A DNA stretch of 55,148 bases from an uncultured Lachnoclostridium sp. (GTDB lineage: Bacteria > Bacillota > Clostridia > Lachnospirales > Lachnospiraceae). How positions within the stretch are numbered: the stretch's first letter is position 1; each line of letters starts with the position of its first letter. The position numbers and the translations under genes were made by a program. The stretch covers positions 1-55,148 of the forward strand of contig CAMKRZ010000021.1 of assembly GCA_946415315.1 (NCBI GenBank), in the 5' to 3' direction. The notes beneath the pieces are model-generated. The model was given only the letters and a program-made list of their open reading frames with translations. It had not been told where the DNA came from and searched no databases. Positions 43,328 through 50,550 of this stretch are shown piece after piece.

Positions 43328-44662
43328 ATGTTAACAATGTTCATCAACACATTTAAGGTCAAGGATATCCGCAAAAAGCTGTTCTTTACCTTCCTGTGCT
43401 TGATCGTCATTCGTATCGGTTGCATGATCCAGTGCCCCGGCGTCACGAAAGAGGCGGCGGACTACATGAGAGGTCTCAGTGAGAATCTCGGATTCATCAG
43501 CGTGCTGACCGGCGGCTCCCTGGAGCAGTTGTCCATCTTCGCGCTGAACGTGTCTCCGTACATTACCTCGTCCATCATCATGCAGCTGCTGACGATTGCG
43601 ATTCCTGCGCTCGCAGAAATGCAGAAAGACGGCGAAACCGGACGCAAGAAGATTGCCGAGTACTCCCGTTATCTTACGGTTGTACTTGCCTTGATCGAAG
43701 GTACGGCGATTGCGATCGGCTTCAGCAATCGTGCCGGATATCTGGTTGACAACAAGTTCACGACGATTGCGATCATCGTGCTGGCGTTCACGGCCGGTTC
43801 CGCATTTCTTATGTGGCTCGGTGAGAACATTACGGAGCGGGGAGTCGGCAACGGCATCTCCATCATCCTGTTGATCAATATCGTGGCCGGTCTTCCGGCA
43901 TCGTTCACTGCGATCTTCACGAACTTTATTGACGGCAAGAAGGGTCAGCCGGTGAAGTTGACTCTCACGATCATCGCGATCATTCTTGTTATCATTGCTG
44001 TTCTTGTTCTGGTTATCCTTCTTCAGGATGCAGAGCGTAAGATTGCGGTACAGTACTCGAGAAAAATGCAGGGCAGAAGACTTGTCGGAGGAAACTCTTC
44101 GTTCATTCCGCTCAAGGTCAACACCGCAGGCGTTATCCCGGTTATCTTCGCAGGTTCGATCTTCTCGTTCCCGCAGATCATCTGCAGCTTCTTCGGCGTG
44201 CAGGGAAATGCGAACGGTTCGTTCGGTGAGAAGATGCTTTACGCGTGCAATCAGAACAACTGGTTCAACTTCACTTCGTTCAGACTGTTCTCGTACACGC
44301 TTGCAGCCTTGCTGTACATCGCGATGATCCTGTTCTTCGCATATTTCTACACAAGCGTAACGTTCAACCCGATCGAGGTTTCCAACAACATGAAGAAGGA
44401 CGGCGGCTTTATCCCCGGTATTCGTCCCGGTAAGCCTACGACCGATTATCTCGTGAAGGTTCTGAATTACATTGTGTTGATCGGTGCGATCGGTCTGGCG
44501 ATCGTTGCGATCATTCCGATCATCTTCAGCGGTGCGTTCAACATTCGTCTTGGTTTCGGCGGAACCTCGCTGATCATCGTGGTCGGTGTTATCCTCGAGA
44601 CGATGAAGCAGATCGAGTCGCAGCTGTTGGTACGTCATTATAAGGGATTCCTGAATGACTGA
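43328..44662 (+). CDS. secY: Protein translocase subunit SecY
   Basis: A 444-residue membrane protein, the channel of the SecYEG translocon. About ten membrane helices are visible, with the plug/helix 2a region ISVLTGGSLEQLSIFALNVSPYITSSIIMQLLTIAIP and the loops RYLTVVLALIEG and NITERGVGNGISIILL that are diagnostic. The large C-terminal loops that bind SecA and the ribosome hold YYTSVTFNPIEVSNNMKKDGGFIPGIRPGKPT (here beginning FYTS). It almost abuts rplO and is followed by a hairpin before adk. Confidence 0.98.
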   Translation: MLTMFINTFKVKDIRKKLFFTFLCLIVIRIGCMIQCPGVTKEAADYMRGLSENLGFISVLTGGSLEQLSIFALNVSPYITSSIIMQLLTIAIPALAEMQKDGETGRKKIAEYSRYLTVVLALIEGTAIAIGFSNRAGYLVDNKFTTIAIIVLAFTAGSAFLMWLGENITERGVGNGISIILLINIVAGLPASFTAIFTNFIDGKKGQPVKLTLTIIAIILVIIAVLVLVILLQDAERKIAVQYSRKMQGRRLVGGNSSFIPLKVNTAGVIPVIFAGSIFSFPQIICSFFGVQGNANGSFGEKMLYACNQNNWFNFTSFRLFSYTLAALLYIAMILFFAYFYTSVTFNPIEVSNNMKKDGGFIPGIRPGKPTTDYLVKVLNYIVLIGAIGLAIVAIIPIIFSGAFNIRLGFGGTSLIIVVGVILETMKQIESQLLVRHYKGFLND

Positions 44663-44674
44663 TGAATAATTAAC

Positions 44675-44698
44675 GGGCGGGACGGAATCGTTCCGCCC
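44675..44698 (+). terminator. Hairpin between secY and adk
   Basis: A 10-bp GC-rich stem (44675-44684 with 44689-44698, one G-T pair) and a 4-base loop are followed by TGTTTCC. It is a weak terminator or attenuator that could lower expression of adk and map relative to the ribosomal genes. Confidence 0.55.
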
Positions 44699-44724
44699 TG
44701 TTTCCATTCACTAGGGAGGTTGAC

Positions 44725-45366
44725 ATGAAGTTAGTTATGCTTGGTGCGCCGGGTGCCGGTAAGGGCACGCAGGCGAAAATGATTGCCGCAAAATACGGCA
44801 TTCCGCACATCTCCACGGGCGACATTTTCCGTGCTAATATCAAGAACGGCACGGAGCTCGGCGAGAAGGCAAAGAAGTACATGGACCAGGGACTTCTGGT
44901 TCCGGACGAGCTGACGCTCGCGCTGATCATGGATCGTTTCGCGCAGGATGACTGCAAGAACGGTTACGTGCTCGACGGTTTTCCGCGCACGATCGCGCAG
45001 GCTGAGGCACTGACGGCAAGCCTGAAGGAGAACGGCGAGGCGCTTGACATGGCAATCGACGTCGATGTTCCGGATGAGAACATCATCGAGCGCATGGGCG
45101 GACGCAGAGCCTGCGTATCCTGCGGCGGCACATATCATGTGCTGTACAATCCGCCGAAGGTGTCGGGAATCTGTGATCTGTGCGGCGGAGAGTTGAGCAT
45201 CCGTAAGGATGACCTGCCGGAGACCGTGAAGCGCCGCCTTACGGTGTACCACGAGCAGACGCAGCCGTTGATCGATTACTACACGGCGGAGGGGATCCTT
45301 CGCTCGGTCGACGGAACCAAAGATGTCAATGAAGTATTTGCAGCGATCACGGAGCTGCTTGCATAA
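44725..45366 (+). CDS. adk: Adenylate kinase
   Basis: A 213-residue enzyme that converts ATP and AMP into two ADP. The P-loop GAPGAGKGT (7-15), the AMP site [14 protein letters not shown] and DGFPRT (84-89) are present. The LID domain carries a complete zinc site: Cys130, Cys133, Cys150 and Cys153, as in many Gram-positive forms. The ATG follows AGGGAGG. The secY-adk-map order is widely conserved in bacteria. Confidence 0.98.
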   Translation: MKLVMLGAPGAGKGTQAKMIAAKYGIPHISTGDIFRANIKNGTELGEKAKKYMDQGLLVPDELTLALIMDRFAQDDCKNGYVLDGFPRTIAQAEALTASLKENGEALDMAIDVDVPDENIIERMGGRRACVSCGGTYHVLYNPPKVSGICDLCGGELSIRKDDLPETVKRRLTVYHEQTQPLIDYYTAEGILRSVDGTKDVNEVFAAITELLA

Positions 45367-45467
45367 GCCAAAGACTGTCGGACTATGCCGCAACCGGCGT
45401 TGTCCGAAGAGCCTGAGACTGGCGGGACGGGGAGATGCCCTGTCTCGTATGGAAGGAGAGGCATAAA

Positions 45468-46223
45468 ATGGCAATCACCATTAAATCCAAGAGTGAGATT
45501 GATAAGATGCGGGAGGCCGGACGGCTGCTTTCGCTCGTCCACGACGAGATGGCAAAGCATGTGCGCCCCGGGATCTCGACGATGGAACTGAACCGGATCG
45601 GGGAGGACATGATCCGCAGCTTCGGCTGTATTCCTTCGTTCCTCAATTACGAGGGGTATCCCGCATCAATCTGTATCTCGGTAAATGACCGCGTTGTTCA
45701 CGGCATTCCGAGCCGCCATGAGATTCTCAAGGAAGGCGACATCGTAAGCCTGGATGCCGGTCTGATCTATCAGGGGTATCATTCGGATGCGGCGCGCACG
45801 TGGGCGGTCGGAGAGATCACGCCGGAGGCGCGCAAACTGATCGATGTGACGCAGCAGAGTTTCTTCGAGGGAATCAAGCTGGCGAAGGCCGGCAACCACC
45901 TCTATGATATCTCGGCGGCGATCGAGGAGTATGTGAATCGCTTCGGGTTCACCTGTGTTCGCGATCTTGTCGGTCACGGCATCGGAACAAGCATGCACGA
46001 GGATCCGCAGATCCCGAATTTCCGGCAGCACCGCCGTGGCATCAAGCTCCAGGCGGGCATGACGCTTGCCATCGAACCGATGGTCAACGCCGGCAGCTGG
46101 GAGGTACGCGTACTCGATGACGACTGGACGGTCGTGACAGAGGACGGAAGCCTGTCGTCCCACTATGAGAACACAATCCTCATCACGGACGGCGAGCCGG
46201 AGATCCTGTCGCTGCCGCAGTAA
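45468..46223 (+). CDS. map: Methionine aminopeptidase, type I
   Basis: A 251-residue di-metal enzyme that removes the initiator methionine from new proteins after deformylation. The five metal ligands are visible at Asp96 (SLDAG), Asp107 (HSDAAR), His170 (GHGIG), Glu203 (AIEPM) and Glu234 (HYENT); substrate-binding His79 lies in VVHGIP. I start at the ATG at 45468 after GGAAGGAGAGG; the in-frame start at 45435 would include that site. No KOW-domain gene, frequent at this spot in relatives, lies between map and infA. Confidence 0.97.
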   Translation: MAITIKSKSEIDKMREAGRLLSLVHDEMAKHVRPGISTMELNRIGEDMIRSFGCIPSFLNYEGYPASICISVNDRVVHGIPSRHEILKEGDIVSLDAGLIYQGYHSDAARTWAVGEITPEARKLIDVTQQSFFEGIKLAKAGNHLYDISAAIEEYVNRFGFTCVRDLVGHGIGTSMHEDPQIPNFRQHRRGIKLQAGMTLAIEPMVNAGSWEVRVLDDDWTVVTEDGSLSSHYENTILITDGEPEILSLPQ

Positions 46224-46289
46224 GAGCTGCGAACAGAAGGGTCTGCTGTAAAACTGCGAGCGGGGATTAGTTGCTGCCGCAGGAAATAC

Positions 46290-46318
46290 TTGTACAGCCC
46301 CGACAAACGTGTTATAAT
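46290..46318 (+). promoter_or_regulatory. Promoter of infA
   Basis: TTGTAC at 46290-46295, 17 bases, then TATAAT at 46313-46318. Confidence 0.85.
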
Positions 46319-46322
46319 ATCC

Positions 46323-46427
46323 GCGGATCGGGATTTCTACGGAAATTTCGCGGTTCGCGAGGCGGACCGGACGGTTGCAGGGCGACCGTTGATCCGCAGT
46401 CAGGTTCATATTTTACGGAGGATGTGT
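46323..46427 (+). promoter_or_regulatory. Possible structured leader of infA
   Basis: GCGGATC (46323-46329) is complementary to GATCCGC (46391-46397), enclosing two hairpins, TCGCG-gtt-CGCGA (46348-46360) and ACGGT/ACCGT (46371-46375 with 46385-46389). The predicted transcription start is near 46325, so part of the outer helix may not be transcribed. Confidence 0.4.
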
Positions 46428-46646
46428 ATGTCGAAATCGGATGTTCTTGAGATGGAAGGTACCGTGTTGGAGAAGCTGCCGAACGCCATGTTCCAGGTTC
46501 AGCTGGAGAACGGCATGAAGGTGCTTGCTCACATCAGCGGTAAACTTCGCATGAACTACATCAAGATTGTTCCCGGAGACAAGGTTACGCTTGAGCTCTC
46601 ACCTTACGATCTGACCAAGGGCCGGATCATCTGGAGAGACAAGTAA
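46428..46646 (+). CDS. infA: Translation initiation factor IF-1
   Basis: A 72-residue OB-fold protein that binds the 30S A site during initiation; the length is exactly that of the family. [70 protein letters not shown] is IF-1 throughout. I start at the ATG at 46428, which follows ACGGAGG; the longer frame from 46290 is leader sequence. It has its own promoter and terminator, so it is not tied to map. Confidence 0.98.
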   Translation: MSKSDVLEMEGTVLEKLPNAMFQVQLENGMKVLAHISGKLRMNYIKIVPGDKVTLELSPYDLTKGRIIWRDK

Positions 46647-46702
46647 GGAGCATTACAGCCGCGAGAGCGGCCGGGCATTCCGAACAGAAACGGACCAGCA
46701 AA

Positions 46703-46736
46703 CGAGCCTTCCGCTGCGGCGGGAGGCTCGAATTTT
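46703..46736 (+). terminator. Terminator of infA
   Basis: A 12-bp stem (46703-46714 with 46719-46730, one wobble) with a TGCG loop, followed by AATTTT. The rest of 46647-46862 shows no gene, only an AT-rich run before the rpmJ promoter and one GGAAAATG octamer (complement, 46805). Confidence 0.85.
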
Positions 46737-46862
46737 CATCCTGAGGGCCGAAAAAAGCGTGCCGGGAGAGCGAAAATGACGGGTCGGATCCGCCGTGGGA
46801 GCATCATTTTCCGGGAATGTGAAAAAAACTTTGAAAACCGCGAAAAATCGTGAAAAAACAGG

Positions 46863-46890
46863 TTGCATTTTACAAAAGTAATGCTATAAT
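46863..46890 (+). promoter_or_regulatory. Promoter of rpmJ
   Basis: TTGCAT at 46863-46868, 16 bases, then TATAAT at 46885-46890, preceded by TGC (extended -10). Confidence 0.75.
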
Positions 46891-46926
46891 GTTAAACGGA
46901 CTTTTTTCGAAGAAAGGAGTGAAACC

Positions 46927-47040
46927 ATGAAAGTAAGATCTTCAGTAAAGCCCATTTGCGAGAAATGCAAAGTCATCAAAAGAAAAGGGAACATCATGAT
47001 CATTTGTGAGAACCCGAAGCACAAACAGAGACAAGGCTGA
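46927..47040 (+). CDS. rpmJ: Ribosomal protein L36 (zinc-binding form)
   Basis: A 37-residue 50S protein, [20 protein letters not shown] at the start and ending KHKQRQG. The zinc site is complete with Cys11, Cys14, Cys27 and His32 (C-x2-C-x12-C-x4-H). The ATG follows AAAGGAG with 6-7 bases. It is preceded by its own promoter and followed by an inverted repeat, so it may be expressed apart from rpsM, although both are on one strand. Confidence 0.95.
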   Translation: MKVRSSVKPICEKCKVIKRKGNIMIICENPKHKQRQG

Positions 47041-47044
47041 TAAT

Positions 47045-47081
47045 CAACAATACTTGATTTCGTTTTTTGTGAGTATTGTTG
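47045..47081 (+). repeat. 10-bp inverted repeat after rpmJ
   Basis: CAACAATACT (47045-47054) pairs perfectly with AGTATTGTTG (47072-47081). The 17-base loop contains a run of six T. It could be a terminator-like or stability hairpin for the rpmJ message. Confidence 0.6.
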
Positions 47082-47112
47082 CTACTCATAAAGAAACAGC
47101 ACTTGCTTTTTG

Positions 47113-47121
47113 TGTTACAAT
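47113..47121 (+). promoter_or_regulatory. Possible extended -10 promoter of the alpha operon
   Basis: TGT directly precedes TACAAT (47116-47121). There is no clear -35. A start near 47128 would begin the structured rpsM leader. Confidence 0.45.
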
Positions 47122-47127
47122 CGTCGC

Positions 47128-47377
47128 CGGCCTTTAACCCGGGCAGGTGACACGTCAGACCGCAAAGCGGAATGACACCAAATTGTGATAGTGTGGGCAG
47201 GGAGCGTCATGCTGGGAAAGACGACTCTGCTTTAGCGGCGATGTCTGCCGCTTCCGGTTCCGAAGTAATCGGGCTGTCACACTTTAAAGCGGCTGAGCCG
47301 GCTCAAAACCGGCACAACGGACTGCGGTCCGGGGCAATCGTGCCCGAGTAATCAATCATTTTGGAGGTTCAAAGTAC
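47128..47377 (+). promoter_or_regulatory. Structured leader of rpsM and the alpha operon
   Basis: This 250-base gene-free stretch is GC-rich and full of pairing: GTCA-CCGC/GCGG-TGAC (47154-47176); AGTGTG and CAG (47190-47200) with CTG and CACACT (47274-47283), enclosing CGTC/GACG (47205-47223) and AGCGGC/GCCGCT (47234-47252); GCCGG/CCGGC (47297-47313); CGGAC/GTCCG; and GGGCA/TGCCC (47332-47345). GGGCA at 47141-47145 could pair instead with the last TGCCC, close to the ribosome binding site. S4, encoded in this operon, is the natural candidate regulator. Confidence 0.55.
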
Positions 47378-47746
47378 ATGGCTCGTATCAGTGGTGTAGA
47401 CTTACCGAGAGAGAAACGTGTCGAGATCGGACTTACGTACATCTACGGAATCGGTAGAGTAAGTTCGAACAACATTCTTGCCAAGGCTGAAGTCAATCCG
47501 GACACCCGTGTTCGTGATCTGACCGACGACGAAGTAAGAAGAATTGCTGCCGTGATCGACGAAGGTTACACGGTAGAGGGTGATCTCAGAAGAGATACCG
47601 CCCTGAACATCAAGAAGTTGCAGGAAATCGGATGCTATCGCGGGATCCGTCACAGAAAGGGACTCCCTGTTCGCGGTCAGAAGACCAAGACCAACGCAAG
47701 AACCCGCAAGGGACCGAAGCGTACGGTTGCGAACAAGAAGAAGTAA
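47378..47746 (+). CDS. rpsM: Ribosomal protein S13
   Basis: A 122-residue 30S head protein that touches the P-site tRNA and the 50S subunit. [25 protein letters not shown] and the C-terminal [36 protein letters not shown] are diagnostic. The ATG follows TTGGAGG. First gene of the alpha operon here, behind a 250-base structured leader. Confidence 0.98.
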   Translation: MARISGVDLPREKRVEIGLTYIYGIGRVSSNNILAKAEVNPDTRVRDLTDDEVRRIAAVIDEGYTVEGDLRRDTALNIKKLQEIGCYRGIRHRKGLPVRGQKTKTNARTRKGPKRTVANKKK

Positions 47747-47792
47747 TTGTCCTTTTCACACATTTTAACCAAATCTTTAAGGAGGTTTCGTG

Positions 47793-48194
47793 ATGGCTAA
47801 GAAATTAGTAGCAGCGAAAAAGGGAGCGAAGAAGCGTGTCAAGAAGAATATTGACCGCGGACAGGCACATATTCAGTCTTCCTTCAATAATACCATCGTT
47901 ACTCTCACTGATACTGAGGGTAATACCATTTCCTGGGCAAGCGCAGGTGGCCTCGGTTTCCGTGGCTCCAGAAAGTCGACCCCGTATGCTGCACAGATGG
48001 CAGCAGAGACCGCAGCAAAGGCTGCAGTTGTTCACGGTTTGAAGTCGGTTGACGTTATGGTTAAGGGACCCGGTACCGGCCGTGAGGCAGCGATCCGTGC
48101 CCTTCAGGCATGCGGCATCAATGTAACAAGCATCAAGGACGTAACGCCGGTTCCGCACAACGGATGCAGACCGCCGAAGCGTCGTAGAGTTTGA
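47793..48194 (+). CDS. rpsK: Ribosomal protein S11
   Basis: A 133-residue 30S platform protein. [54 protein letters not shown] and the C-terminal [18 protein letters not shown] are diagnostic. A GTG at 47790 precedes the ATG at 47793; the ATG is better spaced from AAGGAGG and gives the usual N-terminus. Confidence 0.98.
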   Translation: MAKKLVAAKKGAKKRVKKNIDRGQAHIQSSFNNTIVTLTDTEGNTISWASAGGLGFRGSRKSTPYAAQMAAETAAKAAVVHGLKSVDVMVKGPGTGREAAIRALQACGINVTSIKDVTPVPHNGCRPPKRRRV

Positions 48195-48212
48195 TGAGGA
48201 GGATGAAATCGT

Positions 48213-48815
48213 ATGGCTAGAGAAATGGGTCCTGTTTTGAAGAGATGCCGTTCGCTTGGCATCGAGCCCGCAGTTTTGGGCATTGATAAGAAATCCAACC
48301 GCCACAGCCTCAGAGCCGGCAAGAAGGTAAGTGAGTACGGCATGCAGCTTCGCGAGAAGCAGAAGGCTAAGTTCATCTATGGCGTTCTGGAGAAGCCTTT
48401 CCGCAACAATTTCGAGAAGGCAAAGAAGATGAAGATCGGTACAACGGGTGAGAATCTGATGATCCTCCTCGAGACCAGACTTGACAATATCGTTTTCCGT
48501 CTTGGTTTTGCACGTACCCGTGTTGAGGCAAGACAGATTGTCGATCACAAGCACATTCTTGTCAACGGCAAGTGCGTGAACATTCCGTCTTATACCGTTA
48601 AGCCCGGTGACGTGATCAGCGTATGCGAGAGAGCGAAGAACAAGGCGGGTCAGAGATTCAAGGACATCCTTGAGGCGAACAACGGCAGAATGGTTCCGGC
48701 ATGGCTTGAGGCAGATGCAGAGAACCTGACCGGTACTGTGAAGGAATATCCCACGAGAGATCAGATCGATGTTCCGGTCAACGAAGTGCTTATCGTCGAG
48801 TTGTACTCCAAGTAA
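48213..48815 (+). CDS. rpsD: Ribosomal protein S4
   Basis: A 200-residue 30S protein that starts assembly and represses the alpha operon in E. coli. The S4 RNA-binding motif [50 protein letters not shown] is diagnostic. The N-terminus keeps only Cys12 of the four-Cys zinc site found in some S4 proteins, so this is the zinc-free type. In Bacillus rpsD is a separate gene; here it lies in the alpha operon. The ATG follows GAGGAGG. Confidence 0.98.
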   Translation: MAREMGPVLKRCRSLGIEPAVLGIDKKSNRHSLRAGKKVSEYGMQLREKQKAKFIYGVLEKPFRNNFEKAKKMKIGTTGENLMILLETRLDNIVFRLGFARTRVEARQIVDHKHILVNGKCVNIPSYTVKPGDVISVCERAKNKAGQRFKDILEANNGRMVPAWLEADAENLTGTVKEYPTRDQIDVPVNEVLIVELYSK

Positions 48816-48854
48816 TCGGAGGCAGGTTTTTGACGCCGAAAAGGAGGGTCGCGA

Positions 48855-49814
48855 ATGTTTGATTTTAAAACGCCGGGAATCACGATCGACGAGATTTCCG
48901 AGGACAAAAAATACGGACGCTTTGTCGTGGAGCCGCTTGAGCGGGGCTACGGCACGACTTTGGGCAATTCTCTTCGGAGAATCATGCTTTCTTCCTTGCC
49001 GGGCGCTGCAGTCAGTCAGGTGAAGATTGACGGTGTTGTTCATGAGCTCAGCACGATTCCCGGTGTCTTGGAAGACGTCACCGAGATTATCATGAATATC
49101 AAGAGCCTCGCGATTAAGGACACAAGCGACAGCGAAGAGCCTAAGAAAGCGTATATCGAGTTCAACGGCGAAGGTGTCGTAACCGCTGCGGACATTCATG
49201 TGGACAGCGATGTTGAGATCCTGAATAAGGATCAGGTCATCGCAACGCTGAACGGCGGCGCAGACAGCAGGCTGTATATGGAACTGACCATCACCAAGGG
49301 CAGAGGTTATGTGAGCTGCGATAAGAACCGCAGAGATGACCAGCCGATCGGAACAATCCCGGTTGACTCCATCTACACGCCGGTTGAGCGCGTGAACCTC
49401 ACGGTTACCAACACGCGTGTCGGTCAGGTTACCGATTATGACAAACTGATCCTTGACATTTATACGAACGGAACTCTTGCTCCCGACGATGCGGTAAGTC
49501 TTGCCGCTAAGGTTCTGAGCGAGCATCTGAATTCGTTCATCAATCTGTCGGAAAGCGCTCAGAAGGCAGAGATCATGGTTGAGACCGTGGTCAATGAGCA
49601 TGATCGCGTTCTCGAGATGAACATCGACGAACTGGAACTTTCCGTTCGTTCGTTCAACTGCCTTAAGAGAGCGGGCATCAATACCGTCGAGGAACTGACG
49701 AACAAGACGGCTGAGGATATGATGAAGGTTCGTAATCTCGGAAAGAAGTCTCTGGAAGAGGTTACTGCGAAGCTTCATGAGCTCGGTCTGGAATTCAAGA
49801 CCGCTGACGAGTAG
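48855..49814 (+). CDS. rpoA: RNA polymerase alpha subunit
   Basis: A 319-residue subunit that dimerises to start polymerase assembly. The N-terminal domain holds [23 protein letters not shown], and the alpha-CTD holds [44 protein letters not shown], which binds UP elements and activators. Length is normal. The ATG follows AAAGGAGGG. Confidence 0.98.
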   Translation: MFDFKTPGITIDEISEDKKYGRFVVEPLERGYGTTLGNSLRRIMLSSLPGAAVSQVKIDGVVHELSTIPGVLEDVTEIIMNIKSLAIKDTSDSEEPKKAYIEFNGEGVVTAADIHVDSDVEILNKDQVIATLNGGADSRLYMELTITKGRGYVSCDKNRRDDQPIGTIPVDSIYTPVERVNLTVTNTRVGQVTDYDKLILDIYTNGTLAPDDAVSLAAKVLSEHLNSFINLSESAQKAEIMVETVVNEHDRVLEMNIDELELSVRSFNCLKRAGINTVEELTNKTAEDMMKVRNLGKKSLEEVTAKLHELGLEFKTADE

Positions 49815-49871
49815 GATGCGGCGAGATTACGATAGTATCGCCGCTGTCATGCGGCAGAGTGGAGGACATAT

Positions 49872-50405
49872 ATGGCAGGTTACAGAAAGCTTGGCAGAAC
49901 TTCCAGCCAGAGAAAAGCTCTGTTGAGAAACCAGGTTACCAACCTTCTGTTCAACGGTAAGATGGTAACGACGGAGCAGAAGGCGAAGGAAGTTCGCAGC
50001 ATTGCAGAGAAATTCATCACCATGGCTGTCAAGGAGAAGGACAACTACGAGACCGTTACGGTTAAGGCTAAGGTTGCCCGCAAGGACAAGGACGGCAAGA
50101 GAGTGAAGGAAGTTGTCGACGGCAAGAAGGTGACCGTATTTGACGAGGTCGAGAAGACCATCAAGAAGGATCATCCGTCCAGACTTCATGCGAGAAGACA
50201 GATGCTGGCATTTTTCTACCCGGTGAAGAAGTACGATTCTTCCCTCAAGGGCAGAAAGGCCGTTAAGGATTTTGATCTGATCGCGAAGATGTTCGACGAG
50301 ATCGCTCCGAAGTACGCTAAGCGCAAGGGCGGTTACACCAGAATTGTGAAGATCGGCCAGCGCAAGGGTGACGCAGCGATGGAAGTGCTGATCGAGCTGG
50401 TATAA
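49872..50405 (+). CDS. rplQ: Ribosomal protein L17, elongated form
   Basis: A 177-residue 50S protein near the tunnel exit. MAGYRKLGRTSSQRKALLRNQVTNLLFNGKMVTTEQKAKEVR and the C-terminal GGYTRIVKIGQRKGDAAMEVLIELV are diagnostic. Typical L17 has about 115-125 residues; here a charged, Lys-rich insertion of about 50-55 residues lies between about 56 and 125 (KDNYETVTVKAKVARKDKDG and following). Elongated L17 is, to my knowledge, usual in Lachnospiraceae. The ATG follows GGAGG. Last gene of the alpha operon. Confidence 0.96.
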   Translation: MAGYRKLGRTSSQRKALLRNQVTNLLFNGKMVTTEQKAKEVRSIAEKFITMAVKEKDNYETVTVKAKVARKDKDGKRVKEVVDGKKVTVFDEVEKTIKKDHPSRLHARRQMLAFFYPVKKYDSSLKGRKAVKDFDLIAKMFDEIAPKYAKRKGGYTRIVKIGQRKGDAAMEVLIELV

Positions 50406-50433
50406 GTCGATCGACGAAGAAGGAAACGATTCG

Positions 50434-50463
50434 GGCAGTGTGGCTCTCGGCCATACTGCCTTT
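50434..50463 (+). terminator. Terminator of the alpha operon
   Basis: An 11-bp stem (50434-50444 with 50450-50460, one G-T pair) is followed by TTTCGTGT. The T tract is short, so readthrough into the ECF genes is likely. Confidence 0.65.
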
Positions 50464-50550
50464 CGTGTATGATAACATCGGCAGCGCGACTTCATTTTCC
50501 GCACTGTCGGAGATTGTATTCCGGTCGGAATGACATGTCTGGAGGTTATC

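Noticed and set aside
43331-44707. Open frame of 458 codons on the minus strand
   Set aside because: Antisense to secY; composition is a reverse reading of membrane helices.
47805-49778. Open frame of 657 codons on the minus strand
   Set aside because: Antisense to rpsK, rpsD and rpoA; shadow of conserved genes.
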